Origin: an uncultured Eubacteriales bacterium
GTDB taxonomy: Bacteria > Bacillota > Clostridia > Lachnospirales > Lachnospiraceae
Assembly (NCBI GenBank): GCA_902772745.1
Contig: CACYBV010000102.1
Location: forward strand, 1 to 23,024
Direction of reading: 5' to 3'
Length of the DNA stretch: 23,024 bases
Part shown: positions 7,266 to 14,910 of the stretch, in pieces
Layout of the letters: each line of letters starts with the position of its first letter
How positions within the stretch are numbered: the first letter of the stretch is position 1
Position numbers and translations under genes: made by a program
Notes under the pieces: model-generated
Database searches by the model: none
What the model saw: the letters and a program-made list of their open reading frames with translations, nothing else
What the model was told of the DNA's origin: nothing

Positions 7266-7360
7266 TTTCTAAAATTTAAGTATGAAGCACAGATAGAATC
7301 CCGCTCTCCATCTATTCGTTAAACCCATATTGTTCTACGTTTCTTTTCGCCTATTATTGC

Positions 7361-7388
7361 TTGATTTATTCCCGAACTATGATATAAT
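7361..7388 (+). promoter_or_regulatory. Strong promoter of the GH-like gene
   Basis: TTGATT (7361–7366), a 16-bp spacer, and TATAAT (7383–7388) preceded by TGA form a promoter with both -35 and extended -10 elements. It leaves a leader of about 75 nt before ATG 7471. The leader holds a 7-bp hairpin GGCTTTC/GAAAGCC (7401–7421) and a purine-rich ribosome-binding region from 7446. Confidence 0.75.
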
Positions 7389-7470
7389 GAATTCAAATGA
7401 GGCTTTCTTGAGGTGAAAGCCCGAATCGAAACATCAAAATCTGTCAAGGAGAGGAGAAACTAAGGGCAAC

Positions 7471-9237
7471 ATGGAAAAATTCAAAAATTTCAAACTCGCG
7501 TCTCTCGTCTATGCCTACTATCTGGACGGCAAAAGCGAAGAACAGCTGCAGGCGGACATTGACTTTTACCAGACCTATATGCCCCTGAACAAGGCGTATA
7601 TCGAGAACCACCGCGGCCTCGTGGAGATTCCGGACGATCAGCTGCAGATGGTGAAGCGTGTCTTCCAGAGAAACGGCATCGAGACTTCCGGCTGCATCAC
7701 GACAACCCAGCTTGTCGGTGAAAGAAAGCCTTCGATCTTCGATACCCCCTGCTTCACGGATCCGGCGCACCGCGCAAAGCTCGTGGAATGCGTTGAAACC
7801 GCCGCGAGGAACTTCGACGAGATCATCTTTGACGACTATTTCTTCAGCGCCTGCCGCTGCGAAATGTGCATCAAGGCCAAAGGAAAGATGAGCTGGAAAG
7901 AATACAAGCTCAAAGCCGCTAAGGAAGTCTCTCAGCTTGTAGTTGATGCCGCAAAGAAGGTCAACCCGAAAGTCAACTTCATCATCAAATACCCGAACTG
8001 GTATGAATCTTATCAGGAATGCGGTTACAATCCGAAAGATCAGGCTGAAATCTTTGACATGGTCTACACCGGAACCGAGTCCAGAAATTCCAACTACAGC
8101 GGCCAGCACCTGCAGCGTTACCTGTCGTATTCGCTGATTCGCTGGCTCGAGAACGTCGCTCCGGGCAGAAACGGCGGCGGCTGGATCGATCTCGGGGGCT
8201 CCCAGGGCAACCTTTCCGTACTTCTGGAGCAGGCGGAACTCACCTACTTCGCAAAAGCCCGCGAACTGATGCTCTTCAACTTCCAGTCTTACCTGCATCA
8301 TCCGTCGGCCGGTGCTCTCGGCATCGATCTGCAGCGCGTCGACAAGATCATGGGCATGGTCGGCAACCCGATCGGTATTTCGACCTATGAGCCGCACGAC
8401 TCCGACGGCGAAGACCAGCTGATCAACTACATCGGCCAGATGGGCATTCCGCTTGAGCCGGTTCCGTATTTCGATGACAAGGCCGACACGATCTTCCTGA
8501 CCCAGAATTCCGCTGAGGATCCGGACGTTGTCGAAAAGCTGAAAGCATTCGTCGAAAAAGGCGGCTGCGCGATCGTAACTTCCGGCTTCATGCAGAAGAC
8601 CATCGACAAGGGTTTCTCGGATATGACCTCCGTCCGTCCGACAAACCGCAAGGTGACCGGCACCAAGTATCAGTGCTGCAACCTGTATCATGGCACGCAT
8701 GACTTTGCAATCAGCGACGAACCCGCGACCTTCACCAAAATGGAGCACAAGAACAACGCCACCTGGTACGATGTCCTTCTGCACCTGGATGACAATTCCA
8801 CCGCAATCCTCACGGACGACGATTACGGCAAGGGCATTGTCAATATCCTGAACATTCCGGACAACTTCGGCGACCTTTACAAGCTTCCGAAAGACGTTCA
8901 GGCCCAGATCGCGCAGGATTTCGCACGGAAGGGCAAAGTATACCTTGCAGCGAAGCCGCAGTTCAACTTCTTCCTGTATGACAACGACACCTTCGGTGTC
9001 TACAACCATTCCGAATACAAGACCCCGATCGAAATCGTCATCCGCAGCGATGAATACATCGGATTCGAGAACATCGAGAACGGCATGCGCATCACTGAGC
9101 CTTCCCGCGTAGTTGCTCCGCCGCGCCGTCACGGCGATTCCGCGAGCGCACGTGTGGAACCGGTTGAGAAGGTTTACAACCTTCCGATGTGGGGCGGCGG
9201 ATATGCGTTCTTCCGTCTTCTGAAGAAGGGCGAATAA
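7471..9237 (+). CDS. GH-like TIM-barrel protein of unknown specificity
   Basis: A 588-residue cytoplasmic protein with no signal peptide or membrane segment. The N-terminal half looks like a (beta/alpha)8 barrel of hypothetical glycosyl hydrolases: FDEIIFDDYFF (about 115–125) gives a strand-end Asp pair at a position where related barrels carry catalytic acids, followed by the closely spaced Cys128, Cys130 and Cys133. FIIKYPNWYESY (170–181) is another strand. Residues about 335–390 (TIFLTQNSAEDPDVVEKL, then GGCAIVTSGF) resemble the class-I glutamine-amidotransferase-like middle domain of GH42 enzymes. The C-terminal part may be a beta domain. It stands alone between its own promoter and a terminator, with no sugar transporter nearby. 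Even codon use biased to C/G-ending codons suggests high expression. Substrate is unknown; family by structure-like pattern only. Confidence 0.65.
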   Translation: MEKFKNFKLASLVYAYYLDGKSEEQLQADIDFYQTYMPLNKAYIENHRGLVEIPDDQLQMVKRVFQRNGIETSGCITTTQLVGERKPSIFDTPCFTDPAHRAKLVECVETAARNFDEIIFDDYFFSACRCEMCIKAKGKMSWKEYKLKAAKEVSQLVVDAAKKVNPKVNFIIKYPNWYESYQECGYNPKDQAEIFDMVYTGTESRNSNYSGQHLQRYLSYSLIRWLENVAPGRNGGGWIDLGGSQGNLSVLLEQAELTYFAKARELMLFNFQSYLHHPSAGALGIDLQRVDKIMGMVGNPIGISTYEPHDSDGEDQLINYIGQMGIPLEPVPYFDDKADTIFLTQNSAEDPDVVEKLKAFVEKGGCAIVTSGFMQKTIDKGFSDMTSVRPTNRKVTGTKYQCCNLYHGTHDFAISDEPATFTKMEHKNNATWYDVLLHLDDNSTAILTDDDYGKGIVNILNIPDNFGDLYKLPKDVQAQIAQDFARKGKVYLAAKPQFNFFLYDNDTFGVYNHSEYKTPIEIVIRSDEYIGFENIENGMRITEPSRVVAPPRRHGDSASARVEPVEKVYNLPMWGGGYAFFRLLKKGE

Positions 9238-9266
9238 TTTTCGCACTGGCAAGTCCATTAAAATCA

Positions 9267-9306
9267 GGGCGTCCGTCTTTCGGGGAACCGGGCGGACGCC
9301 CTTTCT
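9267..9306 (+). terminator. Terminator after the GH-like gene
   Basis: A perfect 9-bp GC-rich stem GGGCGTCCG/CGGACGCCC (9267–9275, 9293–9301) is followed by TTTCT. It lies 29 bp after the stop codon at 9237. Confidence 0.75.
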
Positions 9307-9393
9307 GACACCCTGAGTGGATCGAGTTAAACCCAAGGGGTCCCGTCAGGATGGTCATAATTATTAACACAGTCCTAACAACAGAGGTAAACC

Positions 9394-10764
9394 ATGAATT
9401 ACGATGTGATTATTATCGGCGCCGGCCCGGGCGGTATTTTCAGCGCCTACGAGCTTCTTGAGAAAGCGCCTGGTCTTTCGATTGCCGTCTTCGAATCCGG
9501 CCACCCGCTCGCAAAGCGCCGCTGTCCGATCGACGGAGAGAAGATCAAGTCCTGCATTAACTGTAAAACCTGCTCGATCATGAGCGGTTTCGGCGGCGCG
9601 GGCGCTTTTTCAGACGGAAAGTATAATATTACGAATGATTTCGGGGGAACGCTTTACGAATATATCGGGAAAGAAAAGTCTCTCGAACTGATGCGGTACG
9701 TCGACGAAATCAACCTGAAACACGACGGTGAGGGCACAAAGCTGTATTCTACCGCAGGTTCCCGCTTCAAAAGGGAGTGCATCCAGCATGATCTGCACCT
9801 TCTGGACGCTTCCGTGCGGCATCTCGGCACCGATATCAATTACGTCGTCCTTCAAAACCTCTACGAAAAGCTGAAAGACCGGGTGGATTTCTTCTTTGAT
9901 ACGCCGGTAGAAACGGTGCGGATTCTGCCGGAAGGGTATGAAGTCGTGAGCGAGGGCGGGGTCTTCAGCTGCCGGTACTGTATTGTGTCGGTCGGGCGCT
10001 CCGGCTCAAAATGGATGGAGCAGGTCTGCAAGGACCTCTCGATCCCGACAAAGTCCAACCGTGTCGACATCGGTGTGCGCGTAGAACTTCCGGCGGAAGT
10101 ATTCTCGCACCTAACGGATGAACTTTATGAAAGCAAAATTGTCTACCGCACCGAAAAGTACGGCGATCTCGTCCGGACCTTCTGCATGAATCCGAAGGGC
10201 GCGGTCGTCAACGAAAACACCAACGGAATCATTACCGTCAACGGCCACAGCTACGAGGACCCGGAAAAGCAGACCAATAATACGAATTTTGCGCTTCTTG
10301 TCGCAAAGCACTTCTCCGAGCCCTTCAAGGACTCGAACGGCTACGGCGAATCCATTGCCCGCCTTTCGAACATGCTCGGCGGCGGCGTCATCGTACAGCG
10401 TTTCGGCGACCTGATCCGCGGCCGGCGCTCCACGCCTTCCCGTATCGAAGAAGCCTTCGTCACGCCGACGCTTCGGGCAACGCCCGGCGATCTCTCGCTG
10501 GTGCTTCCGAAGCGTATCCTTGACGGTATCATCGAAATGATTTATGCGCTCGATAAAATCGCGCCCGGTACTGCCAACGACGACACGCTTCTCTACGGCG
10601 TCGAAGTCAAATTCTACAATATGGAAGTGGCTGTCAACGAGCATCTGGAGTCCTGCTATCCCGGCCTCTACATCATCGGCGACGGCTCCGGCATCACGCA
10701 TTCTCTGTCGCACGCCTCCGCAAGCGGCGTCCATGTCGCAAGAAGAATCGCGGAACTCGCATAA
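9394..10764 (+). CDS. FAD-dependent oxidoreductase, COG2509 type
   Basis: A 456-residue flavoprotein. The N-terminal dinucleotide fold is DVIIIGAGPGG (residues 4–14) ending with FES near 33–35. It is followed by four cysteines (Cys44, 54, 57, 60) and GFGGAGAFSDGK (65–76), a signature of COG2509 'uncharacterised FAD-dependent dehydrogenases'. The second FAD contact is GLYIIGDGSGITHSLSHA near the C-terminus. The Cys cluster could hold a metal or iron–sulphur centre, but this is unproven. Physiological substrate is unknown for the family. AGAGG lies 6–7 bases before ATG 9394. It appears to be a separate unit from the GH-like gene, which ends in a terminator. Confidence 0.85.
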   Translation: MNYDVIIIGAGPGGIFSAYELLEKAPGLSIAVFESGHPLAKRRCPIDGEKIKSCINCKTCSIMSGFGGAGAFSDGKYNITNDFGGTLYEYIGKEKSLELMRYVDEINLKHDGEGTKLYSTAGSRFKRECIQHDLHLLDASVRHLGTDINYVVLQNLYEKLKDRVDFFFDTPVETVRILPEGYEVVSEGGVFSCRYCIVSVGRSGSKWMEQVCKDLSIPTKSNRVDIGVRVELPAEVFSHLTDELYESKIVYRTEKYGDLVRTFCMNPKGAVVNENTNGIITVNGHSYEDPEKQTNNTNFALLVAKHFSEPFKDSNGYGESIARLSNMLGGGVIVQRFGDLIRGRRSTPSRIEEAFVTPTLRATPGDLSLVLPKRILDGIIEMIYALDKIAPGTANDDTLLYGVEVKFYNMEVAVNEHLESCYPGLYIIGDGSGITHSLSHASASGVHVARRIAELA

Positions 10765-10894
10765 CACTGGAAGAAGCCATTTCGGAAGAATCTGAGGACA
10801 CGCTTTGTGACGCCGGAAGAAGCGGTATATATGACAATAAAACCATGGTGTTCAAAACGAACAAGGAACTGTAAAACTTCGGATTGAGGGCCTC

Positions 10895-11350
10895 ATGATG
10901 GAATACTTAATACGACCCGTCACAATCGCTGATTATGATCAGCTTTTCGCTCTGTGGAACTGTACCGAACAGAGCCGCAGGGCCTTAAACCCGGTCGACG
11001 ACAGCAAAGAAGGCATTGACAGGTATCTGCGGCGGAACCCGGCCACCTGTTTTGCAGCAAGTATCGGGGAACGAATCGTCGGCGTGATCCTTTCCGGCCA
11101 CGACGGACGCCGCGGAATCATTCATCATCTGTGTGTTCATCCGGATTTTCGCCGCATGGGAATTGCCGGTCAGCTGGTTTCTTCTGCGGAAAAAGCGCTG
11201 CAGGCGGAAGGGATCCAGAAGCTCTTTGGGCTGGTATTTAAGGATAACGAACCTGCAAACAGCTTCTGGGAAAGCCAGGGTTATTCGCTTCGCACAAATC
11301 TGAACTACCGGAACAAGAGCATAAATTCGGAGATTCCCGCTGGAGAGTGA
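10895..11350 (+). CDS. GNAT-family N-acetyltransferase
   Basis: A 151-residue acetyltransferase with the GNAT fold. The acetyl-CoA pyrophosphate loop lies in HLCVHPDFRRMGIAGQLV (about residues 72–89; R-R-M-G-I-A), and the later strand and helix GLVFKDNEPANSFWESQGY (about 110–128) complete the C-terminal half. The acceptor is unknown; the size and layout are like the small YpeA-type enzymes. Two adjacent ATG codons (10895, 10898) follow GAGGG; the second has the better spacing. The 130-bp gap before it contains no supportable gene. It may be the first gene of a run with the radical SAM gene 60 bp downstream. Confidence 0.85.
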   Translation: MMEYLIRPVTIADYDQLFALWNCTEQSRRALNPVDDSKEGIDRYLRRNPATCFAASIGERIVGVILSGHDGRRGIIHHLCVHPDFRRMGIAGQLVSSAEKALQAEGIQKLFGLVFKDNEPANSFWESQGYSLRTNLNYRNKSINSEIPAGE

Positions 11351-11363
11351 GCTGTAAATGGCT

Positions 11364-11390
11364 GAATCTGCAGCAGATAGCGGCAGATTC
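11364..11390 (+). promoter_or_regulatory. Hairpin before the radical SAM gene
   Basis: A perfect 8-bp inverted repeat GAATCTGC/GCAGATTC with an 11-nt loop lies 9 bases before the GGAGG of the radical SAM gene. There is no U-run, so it is not a terminator. It could be a protein site or affect translation. Confidence 0.35.
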
Positions 11391-11410
11391 GGAAGCTTCG
11401 GAGGCAAGGG

Positions 11411-12445
11411 ATGACAAACAATAAACCATTGACACTGGCGGTTGATCTGTATGGATGTCCGAACCGGTGTCTGCATTGCTGGCTTTCTCATATGCCAAAC
11501 CGGGTTATGGAGCCGGACGCGGACGAATGGATCGTCAGTCTGTTTAAGCCTTTTTTTGATCAGATCGAATTTTTCAGCTGGCTTCGCGAGCCGGACTTTT
11601 GCCAAAATTATCGGGAACGATGGGATCGGGATAAAACGCTTTCCGTGAATGCTGTCCCGCCCCGCTTCGAGCTGGCCAGCTTCTGGCGGCTCGTCCGTGA
11701 TCCGGAGTACGCGGATTTCCTGAAAGAGGCCGGCGTCAGCTGCGTACAGCTGACATTCTTCGGCATGGAAGAAACCACGGACCGCTATGTGGGACGAAAA
11801 GGCGCTTTTCAGGAGCTTTTGAAGGCGACAGAAATACTGCTTGCTCACAGGATCAGTCCCAGATGGCAGACGTTCATTAATGAAGAAAACAGAGACGAAC
11901 TGACCGAACTTCTCAGACTGTCTGAAAAAATGAATCTCCCCCGCCGCTGCGAGGCTTTCGGCGGTGTTTTTCGCTTTTTTGTACATCCCGGAAGCTGTGA
12001 CGGGGAAAACCGGAAGCTGTATTCGATCCGTATCATTAAGGACCATATTCCAAAAGCGTTGATTCCGCATTTTCTGAACTACGAAGAGCTTCTTTCGGAA
12101 CGGGAATGGTGTGCAAAATGGAAAAACGATCCTTCTCATGTGGTTCCGCATAACAGCAGCAGCATTGTTCTCTATGTAGCAAACAATTATGACCTGTTTT
12201 TCAATTTTACTCATATGCGGCCGGAATGGCGGATCGGAAACCTGAAGAAGGACCCGATCAATGAGCTGATCCGCCGGGTTACACAAGAAGATATCCCGGC
12301 ATTAAGAGAGGCCCGGATCATCACACTCGGTGAGTTGGTCCGCCGATACGGTGACCCGTCCTCTGAAAAAGCTTTTGAAAAAGAGGATTTTCAGATATAT
12401 CTTCTGAATACCCATTTGGAGAAACTGCACAGGAACCGGGAATGA
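11411..12445 (+). CDS. Radical SAM protein of unknown function
   Basis: A 344-residue protein whose N-terminus carries CPNRCLHC (Cys16, Cys20, Cys23), the CX3CX2C motif that binds the 4Fe-4S cluster and S-adenosylmethionine. The following sequence (FLKEAGVSCVQLTFFGMEETTDRYVGRKGAF) is a typical barrel strand with the 'FG..E..D' pattern of this superfamily. A SPASM-like cluster of C-terminal cysteines is absent; only isolated Cys residues occur. The C-terminal part has IVLYVANNYDLFFNF…RIGNL…DPINELI, a layout seen in peptide- or cofactor-modifying radical SAM proteins without clear assignment. No precursor peptide or maturation partner is next to it. GGAGG lies before ATG 11411. Confidence 0.85.
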   Translation: MTNNKPLTLAVDLYGCPNRCLHCWLSHMPNRVMEPDADEWIVSLFKPFFDQIEFFSWLREPDFCQNYRERWDRDKTLSVNAVPPRFELASFWRLVRDPEYADFLKEAGVSCVQLTFFGMEETTDRYVGRKGAFQELLKATEILLAHRISPRWQTFINEENRDELTELLRLSEKMNLPRRCEAFGGVFRFFVHPGSCDGENRKLYSIRIIKDHIPKALIPHFLNYEELLSEREWCAKWKNDPSHVVPHNSSSIVLYVANNYDLFFNFTHMRPEWRIGNLKKDPINELIRRVTQEDIPALREARIITLGELVRRYGDPSSEKAFEKEDFQIYLLNTHLEKLHRNRE

Positions 12446-12536
12446 AATAATGCGGAACGTATCGGCTGCGCTTAATTAGAAATTTATCATGATATTCCGG
12501 AAGTCTATTTCAGGATTTTTGGGAAAGGGCATGCAT

Positions 12537-12980
12537 ATGATCAGAAGAGCGGGCACTGAAGACGCCAAAAAACTCGCCGGTCTGGCGATCCAACTGTGGC
12601 CGGACAATGACCCGGAGGATCTGGAAGCAGAATTTCGGGAATTGGCAATGAACGATGAAGCTGCATGCTTTATCAAGTATATAGAAGATAAACCGATTGC
12701 ATTTGCACAGTGCCAGCTGCGGCACGATTATGTAGAGGGTACGGACAGTTCTCCCGTCGGATATCTTGAGGGTATCTTTGTCTCAGAAGGATATCGGAAG
12801 AAGGGATATGCCTCGGAGCTGCTCTCGGAATGTGAGAAATGGGCAGGAGAAAAAGGCTGCACCGAGTTTGCCAGCGACTGCGAACTTGATAACGAAGACA
12901 GCTTCTGGTTTCACATGGCGCTGGGTTTTGAGGAAGCAAATCGGATCATCTGCTTCAGAAAGAGTATTTTCCTTTGCTGA
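12537..12980 (+). CDS. AAC(6')-like aminoglycoside N-acetyltransferase
   Basis: A 147-residue GNAT protein that looks like the AAC(6')-I group, which acetylates the 6'-amino group of aminoglycosides using acetyl-CoA. Supporting blocks are AFAQCQLRHDYVEGTDSS (55–72), VGYLEGIFV (74–82), YRKKGYASELL (86–96, acetyl-CoA binding), EFASDCELDNEDS (110–122) and HMALGFEEANRIICF (126–140). These conserved blocks are present and in order. The start at 12537 is chosen because AAAGGG lies about eight bases upstream and the length then matches the family; starts at 12531 or 12489 are possible. Whether it confers resistance is not shown; a chromosomal acetyltransferase of this type could act on another substrate. 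The stop overlaps the next start as TGATG. Confidence 0.8.
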   Translation: MIRRAGTEDAKKLAGLAIQLWPDNDPEDLEAEFRELAMNDEAACFIKYIEDKPIAFAQCQLRHDYVEGTDSSPVGYLEGIFVSEGYRKKGYASELLSECEKWAGEKGCTEFASDCELDNEDSFWFHMALGFEEANRIICFRKSIFLC

Positions 12981-13273
12981 TGGCAGTCCTGCTCTTTGTG
13001 TATACCACATTTTGCGCCTGCAGAACCCGGTACAGACAGTATAATGTACATGCCGTCAGCAATATACTGAATATTATCATCGATGAAAAGCAGATGCGGA
13101 AATATGTCGGAGAACCCGAAGGCCAGCGCATCTGTGCGGAAGGACTGCAGATTGACAGCCTGTATTTCACAGCTGTAAAATCGGAAAGAATATCGCTTCT
13201 GAAAGCAATTGAAACAGAACGGACTTCGACGATGACTGAAAAAGAGGGGCACGGAAAACAAGAATGTTCATGA
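12980..13273 (+). CDS. Hypothetical protein coupled to the AAC(6')-like gene
   Basis: A 97-residue reading frame whose ATG shares its A with the TGA of the acetyltransferase gene (TGATG), which suggests re-initiation. The N-terminus MAVLLFVYTTFCACRTRY is hydrophobic and could be a short membrane anchor; the rest is charged, with no motif I recognise. The C-terminal 20 residues are low-complexity (Thr, Glu, Lys), and composition is less biased than in the neighbours. It may be a genuine small partner, or the remnant of a larger gene. Nothing else is visible in this interval before the MBL gene's AAAAGGAGA. Confidence 0.4.
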   Translation: MAVLLFVYTTFCACRTRYRQYNVHAVSNILNIIIDEKQMRKYVGEPEGQRICAEGLQIDSLYFTAVKSERISLLKAIETERTSTMTEKEGHGKQECS

Positions 13274-13318
13274 CTCCCGACAGGGAACACAGAAACTGCA
13301 CACATAAAAGGAGACGCT

Positions 13319-14134
13319 ATGGCAATTAAAATTCCTCCGGTATCGGAGATCGCAAAAGACACTTACGTAATCAACGAATTCGGCCTGACCGCCATGTACC
13401 TTCTGGTCGGTTCCGACCGGGCGCTTCTGCTGGATACCGGCTGCGGGCTGACGGAACTCCCGGATCTTATCGCGAATATCACCGACAAACCGCTCATGGT
13501 CGCACTGACGCACGGACATCTGGACCATGTGGGCGGCATCGGACAGTTTGATCGGATCCACCTGCATCCCGCGGATTACGAGATGGCTGCAAACTGTGAC
13601 TTCGAGCGGCTTCGGGGCTATGTGGACAGCCTCGGGAAAATGGGCAGTTATGATGCCTTCGGCATCTCGCCGGATATGGTCCGGGAACCGGAAAAACTTC
13701 CGGAAATGAAGCCCCTTCATGACGGAGACCGCATCGATCTCGGCGGCAGACAGATTCAGGTAATCCACATTCCCGGACATACGCCGGGCGGGCTCTGCTT
13801 CCTCGACGAATCAGTCCGGATCCTGTTCTCGGGAGACGCCTGCAATACGAATCTCCTTGCCCAGAACACGCCGGTTTCCGAGACACAGCGTGCGCTTCTG
13901 TATCTGCAGACCTTTGCCGGCCGTTATGATCGGATGTGGAACGGACACGTCGGCTACGCCGGGAATTTCCTGACCTGCTGCCAGCCGGATTCGACACTTT
14001 CCGATCTTCTCACGATCTGCGAACGGATCCTCTCAGGCACCGCAGAACCGAAGGAATTCCCCTTCCTCGGCAGAACCCTGTGCGCATATGAGTACGGCGT
14101 CGCAAGAATGTCCTATGATCCCGAGAATCTGTAA
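13319..14134 (+). CDS. MBL-fold metallo-hydrolase
   Basis: A 271-residue metallo-beta-lactamase-fold protein with a complete dinuclear metal site: HGHLDH (His65, His67, Asp69, His70), His154 in PGHTPGG, Asp173 in LFSGDA, and His210 in WNGH. The order and spacing are those of glyoxalase II-like and other general MBL hydrolases. It lacks the C-terminal domains of RNase J or flavodiiron proteins and has no signal peptide, so a cytoplasmic thioester or phosphoester hydrolase is likely. Substrate is not known. AAAAGGAGA lies six bases before the ATG. It is the last gene of the plus-strand run and is followed by a strong bidirectional terminator. Confidence 0.88.
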   Translation: MAIKIPPVSEIAKDTYVINEFGLTAMYLLVGSDRALLLDTGCGLTELPDLIANITDKPLMVALTHGHLDHVGGIGQFDRIHLHPADYEMAANCDFERLRGYVDSLGKMGSYDAFGISPDMVREPEKLPEMKPLHDGDRIDLGGRQIQVIHIPGHTPGGLCFLDESVRILFSGDACNTNLLAQNTPVSETQRALLYLQTFAGRYDRMWNGHVGYAGNFLTCCQPDSTLSDLLTICERILSGTAEPKEFPFLGRTLCAYEYGVARMSYDPENL

Positions 14135-14161
14135 ATATTGCCGCTGCCAAAACAAAAAGAT

Positions 14162-14215
14162 CTGACGCACTAAGAGCCCGGAAGGTACACAACTTTCGGG
14201 CTCTTAATGCGTCAG
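14162..14215. terminator. Long bidirectional terminator between convergent genes
   Basis: Arms of 23 nt (14162–14184 and 14193–14215) pair with only one mismatch and one G·U, closing an 8-nt loop. The minus-strand copy is followed by ATCTTTTTGTTTTG, the plus-strand copy by TTTCTTC. It ends both the MBL gene (+) and the ECF gene (−). Confidence 0.85.
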
Positions 14216-14223
14216 TTTCTTCG

Positions 14224-14790
14224 TCAGAGCTTCGTTATTTTCCGGATCACCCGATCCAGCGCCATACAGATTGGAAGGCTGATTTCCAGGACAACGATAT
14301 CCGCGACAAAGGCAAAAACATTCTTGCCCATCCGGATTATCATCGGCTGGGAGTAGAGGATACATTCGGTCAGGGACTTTATGATCAGGATCCCCAGGGC
14401 TGTCGAAACCGCAATGGCAAAGAAATTCAGGACTGCCTGCAGCCATTTCCGGTCCATCTTTTTTGTCACACGGAAGGTCAGACCTGTAATGACGCCGATT
14501 GCCAGATTTCCGGCGGCCCATCCGGGCATTCCGCGGATTCCGCTGATCAGTATGCAGTACAGCACCACGCCAAGCACGCCGACAACTGTACCGCTGAGCG
14601 TACCGAAAGAATACAGGCAGACGGCCATACTGACATACCCAAGACAGAGATAGTAGTTCTCAAACACGGGTACCTGCAGGCAAAGCGCCAGAACCACAAA
14701 AAGCGCGGCGCCGATCGCAGTGGCTGAAAGCCACCGGATATTTCTCCGGAGTTCATGAGACTTTGGATTTACTGATACCGTATTTGCCAT
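14224..14790 (-). CDS. ECF transporter S component (substrate-binding membrane protein)
   Basis: A 188-residue protein with about six membrane segments. The pattern of segment 1 (WLSATAIGAALFVVLALCL), the loop with NYYLCLGYVSMAVCLYSFG, and GTVVGVLGVVLYCILISG…PGWAAGNLAIGVITGL matches the ECF-type S components that capture vitamins or other micronutrients and work with a shared EcfA/A'/T module encoded elsewhere. The specificity cannot be read. AGGAGG lies before ATG 14790; an upstream in-frame start at 14865 has no such site. It begins 120 bp after the Xre–P-loop–CYTH gene on the same strand and may share its transcript. I could not identify a riboswitch in that gap. Confidence 0.75.
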   Translation of the reverse strand: MANTVSVNPKSHELRRNIRWLSATAIGAALFVVLALCLQVPVFENYYLCLGYVSMAVCLYSFGTLSGTVVGVLGVVLYCILISGIRGMPGWAAGNLAIGVITGLTFRVTKKMDRKWLQAVLNFFAIAVSTALGILIIKSLTECILYSQPMIIRMGKNVFAFVADIVVLEISLPICMALDRVIRKITKL

Positions 14791-14910
14791 AACAACGCCT
14801 CCTTTTTTATTTCCGATCTGTACCGATTCATCGTTTCGTTCAGGCAGACCAAAACGGTCTTTCACTCACATCTTTTTGGAACGCAGGATTAAAATCGTTT
14901 GATTCTGTCG

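Noticed and set aside
7331..7346. A parS-like half site TGTTCTACGT
   Set aside because: Only the left half matches; the right half is not palindromic, so ParB binding is unlikely.
6280..7470. A noc gene near parA
   Set aside because: Only ParA and ParB frames are present, and a single ParB-type protein is encoded; its GERRWRAA and HTH fit ParB and its perfect TGTTCCACGTGGAACA sites are parS, not Noc sites.
7444..9336. A 630-codon open frame on the minus strand, antisense to the GH-like gene
   Set aside because: It mirrors the codon bias of the plus-strand gene, has low-complexity Val/Arg/Asp-rich content, matches no family, and lacks a promoter or ribosome-binding site.
10765..10874. A coding-like tail ending in YDNKTMVFKTNKEL after the FAD gene
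   Set aside because: About 37 codons beyond the FAD stop with no start codon or ribosome-binding site. It could be a gene remnant but cannot be supported.
10985..12286. A 433-codon open frame on the minus strand opposite the GNAT and radical SAM genes
   Set aside because: Both plus-strand genes have clear family motifs and ribosome-binding sites; the antisense product has none.
14791..14910. A riboswitch in the leader of the ECF S component
   Set aside because: Only one small hairpin (AGACC/GGTCT) is visible; none of the vitamin or preQ1 riboswitch consensus elements I know could be matched.
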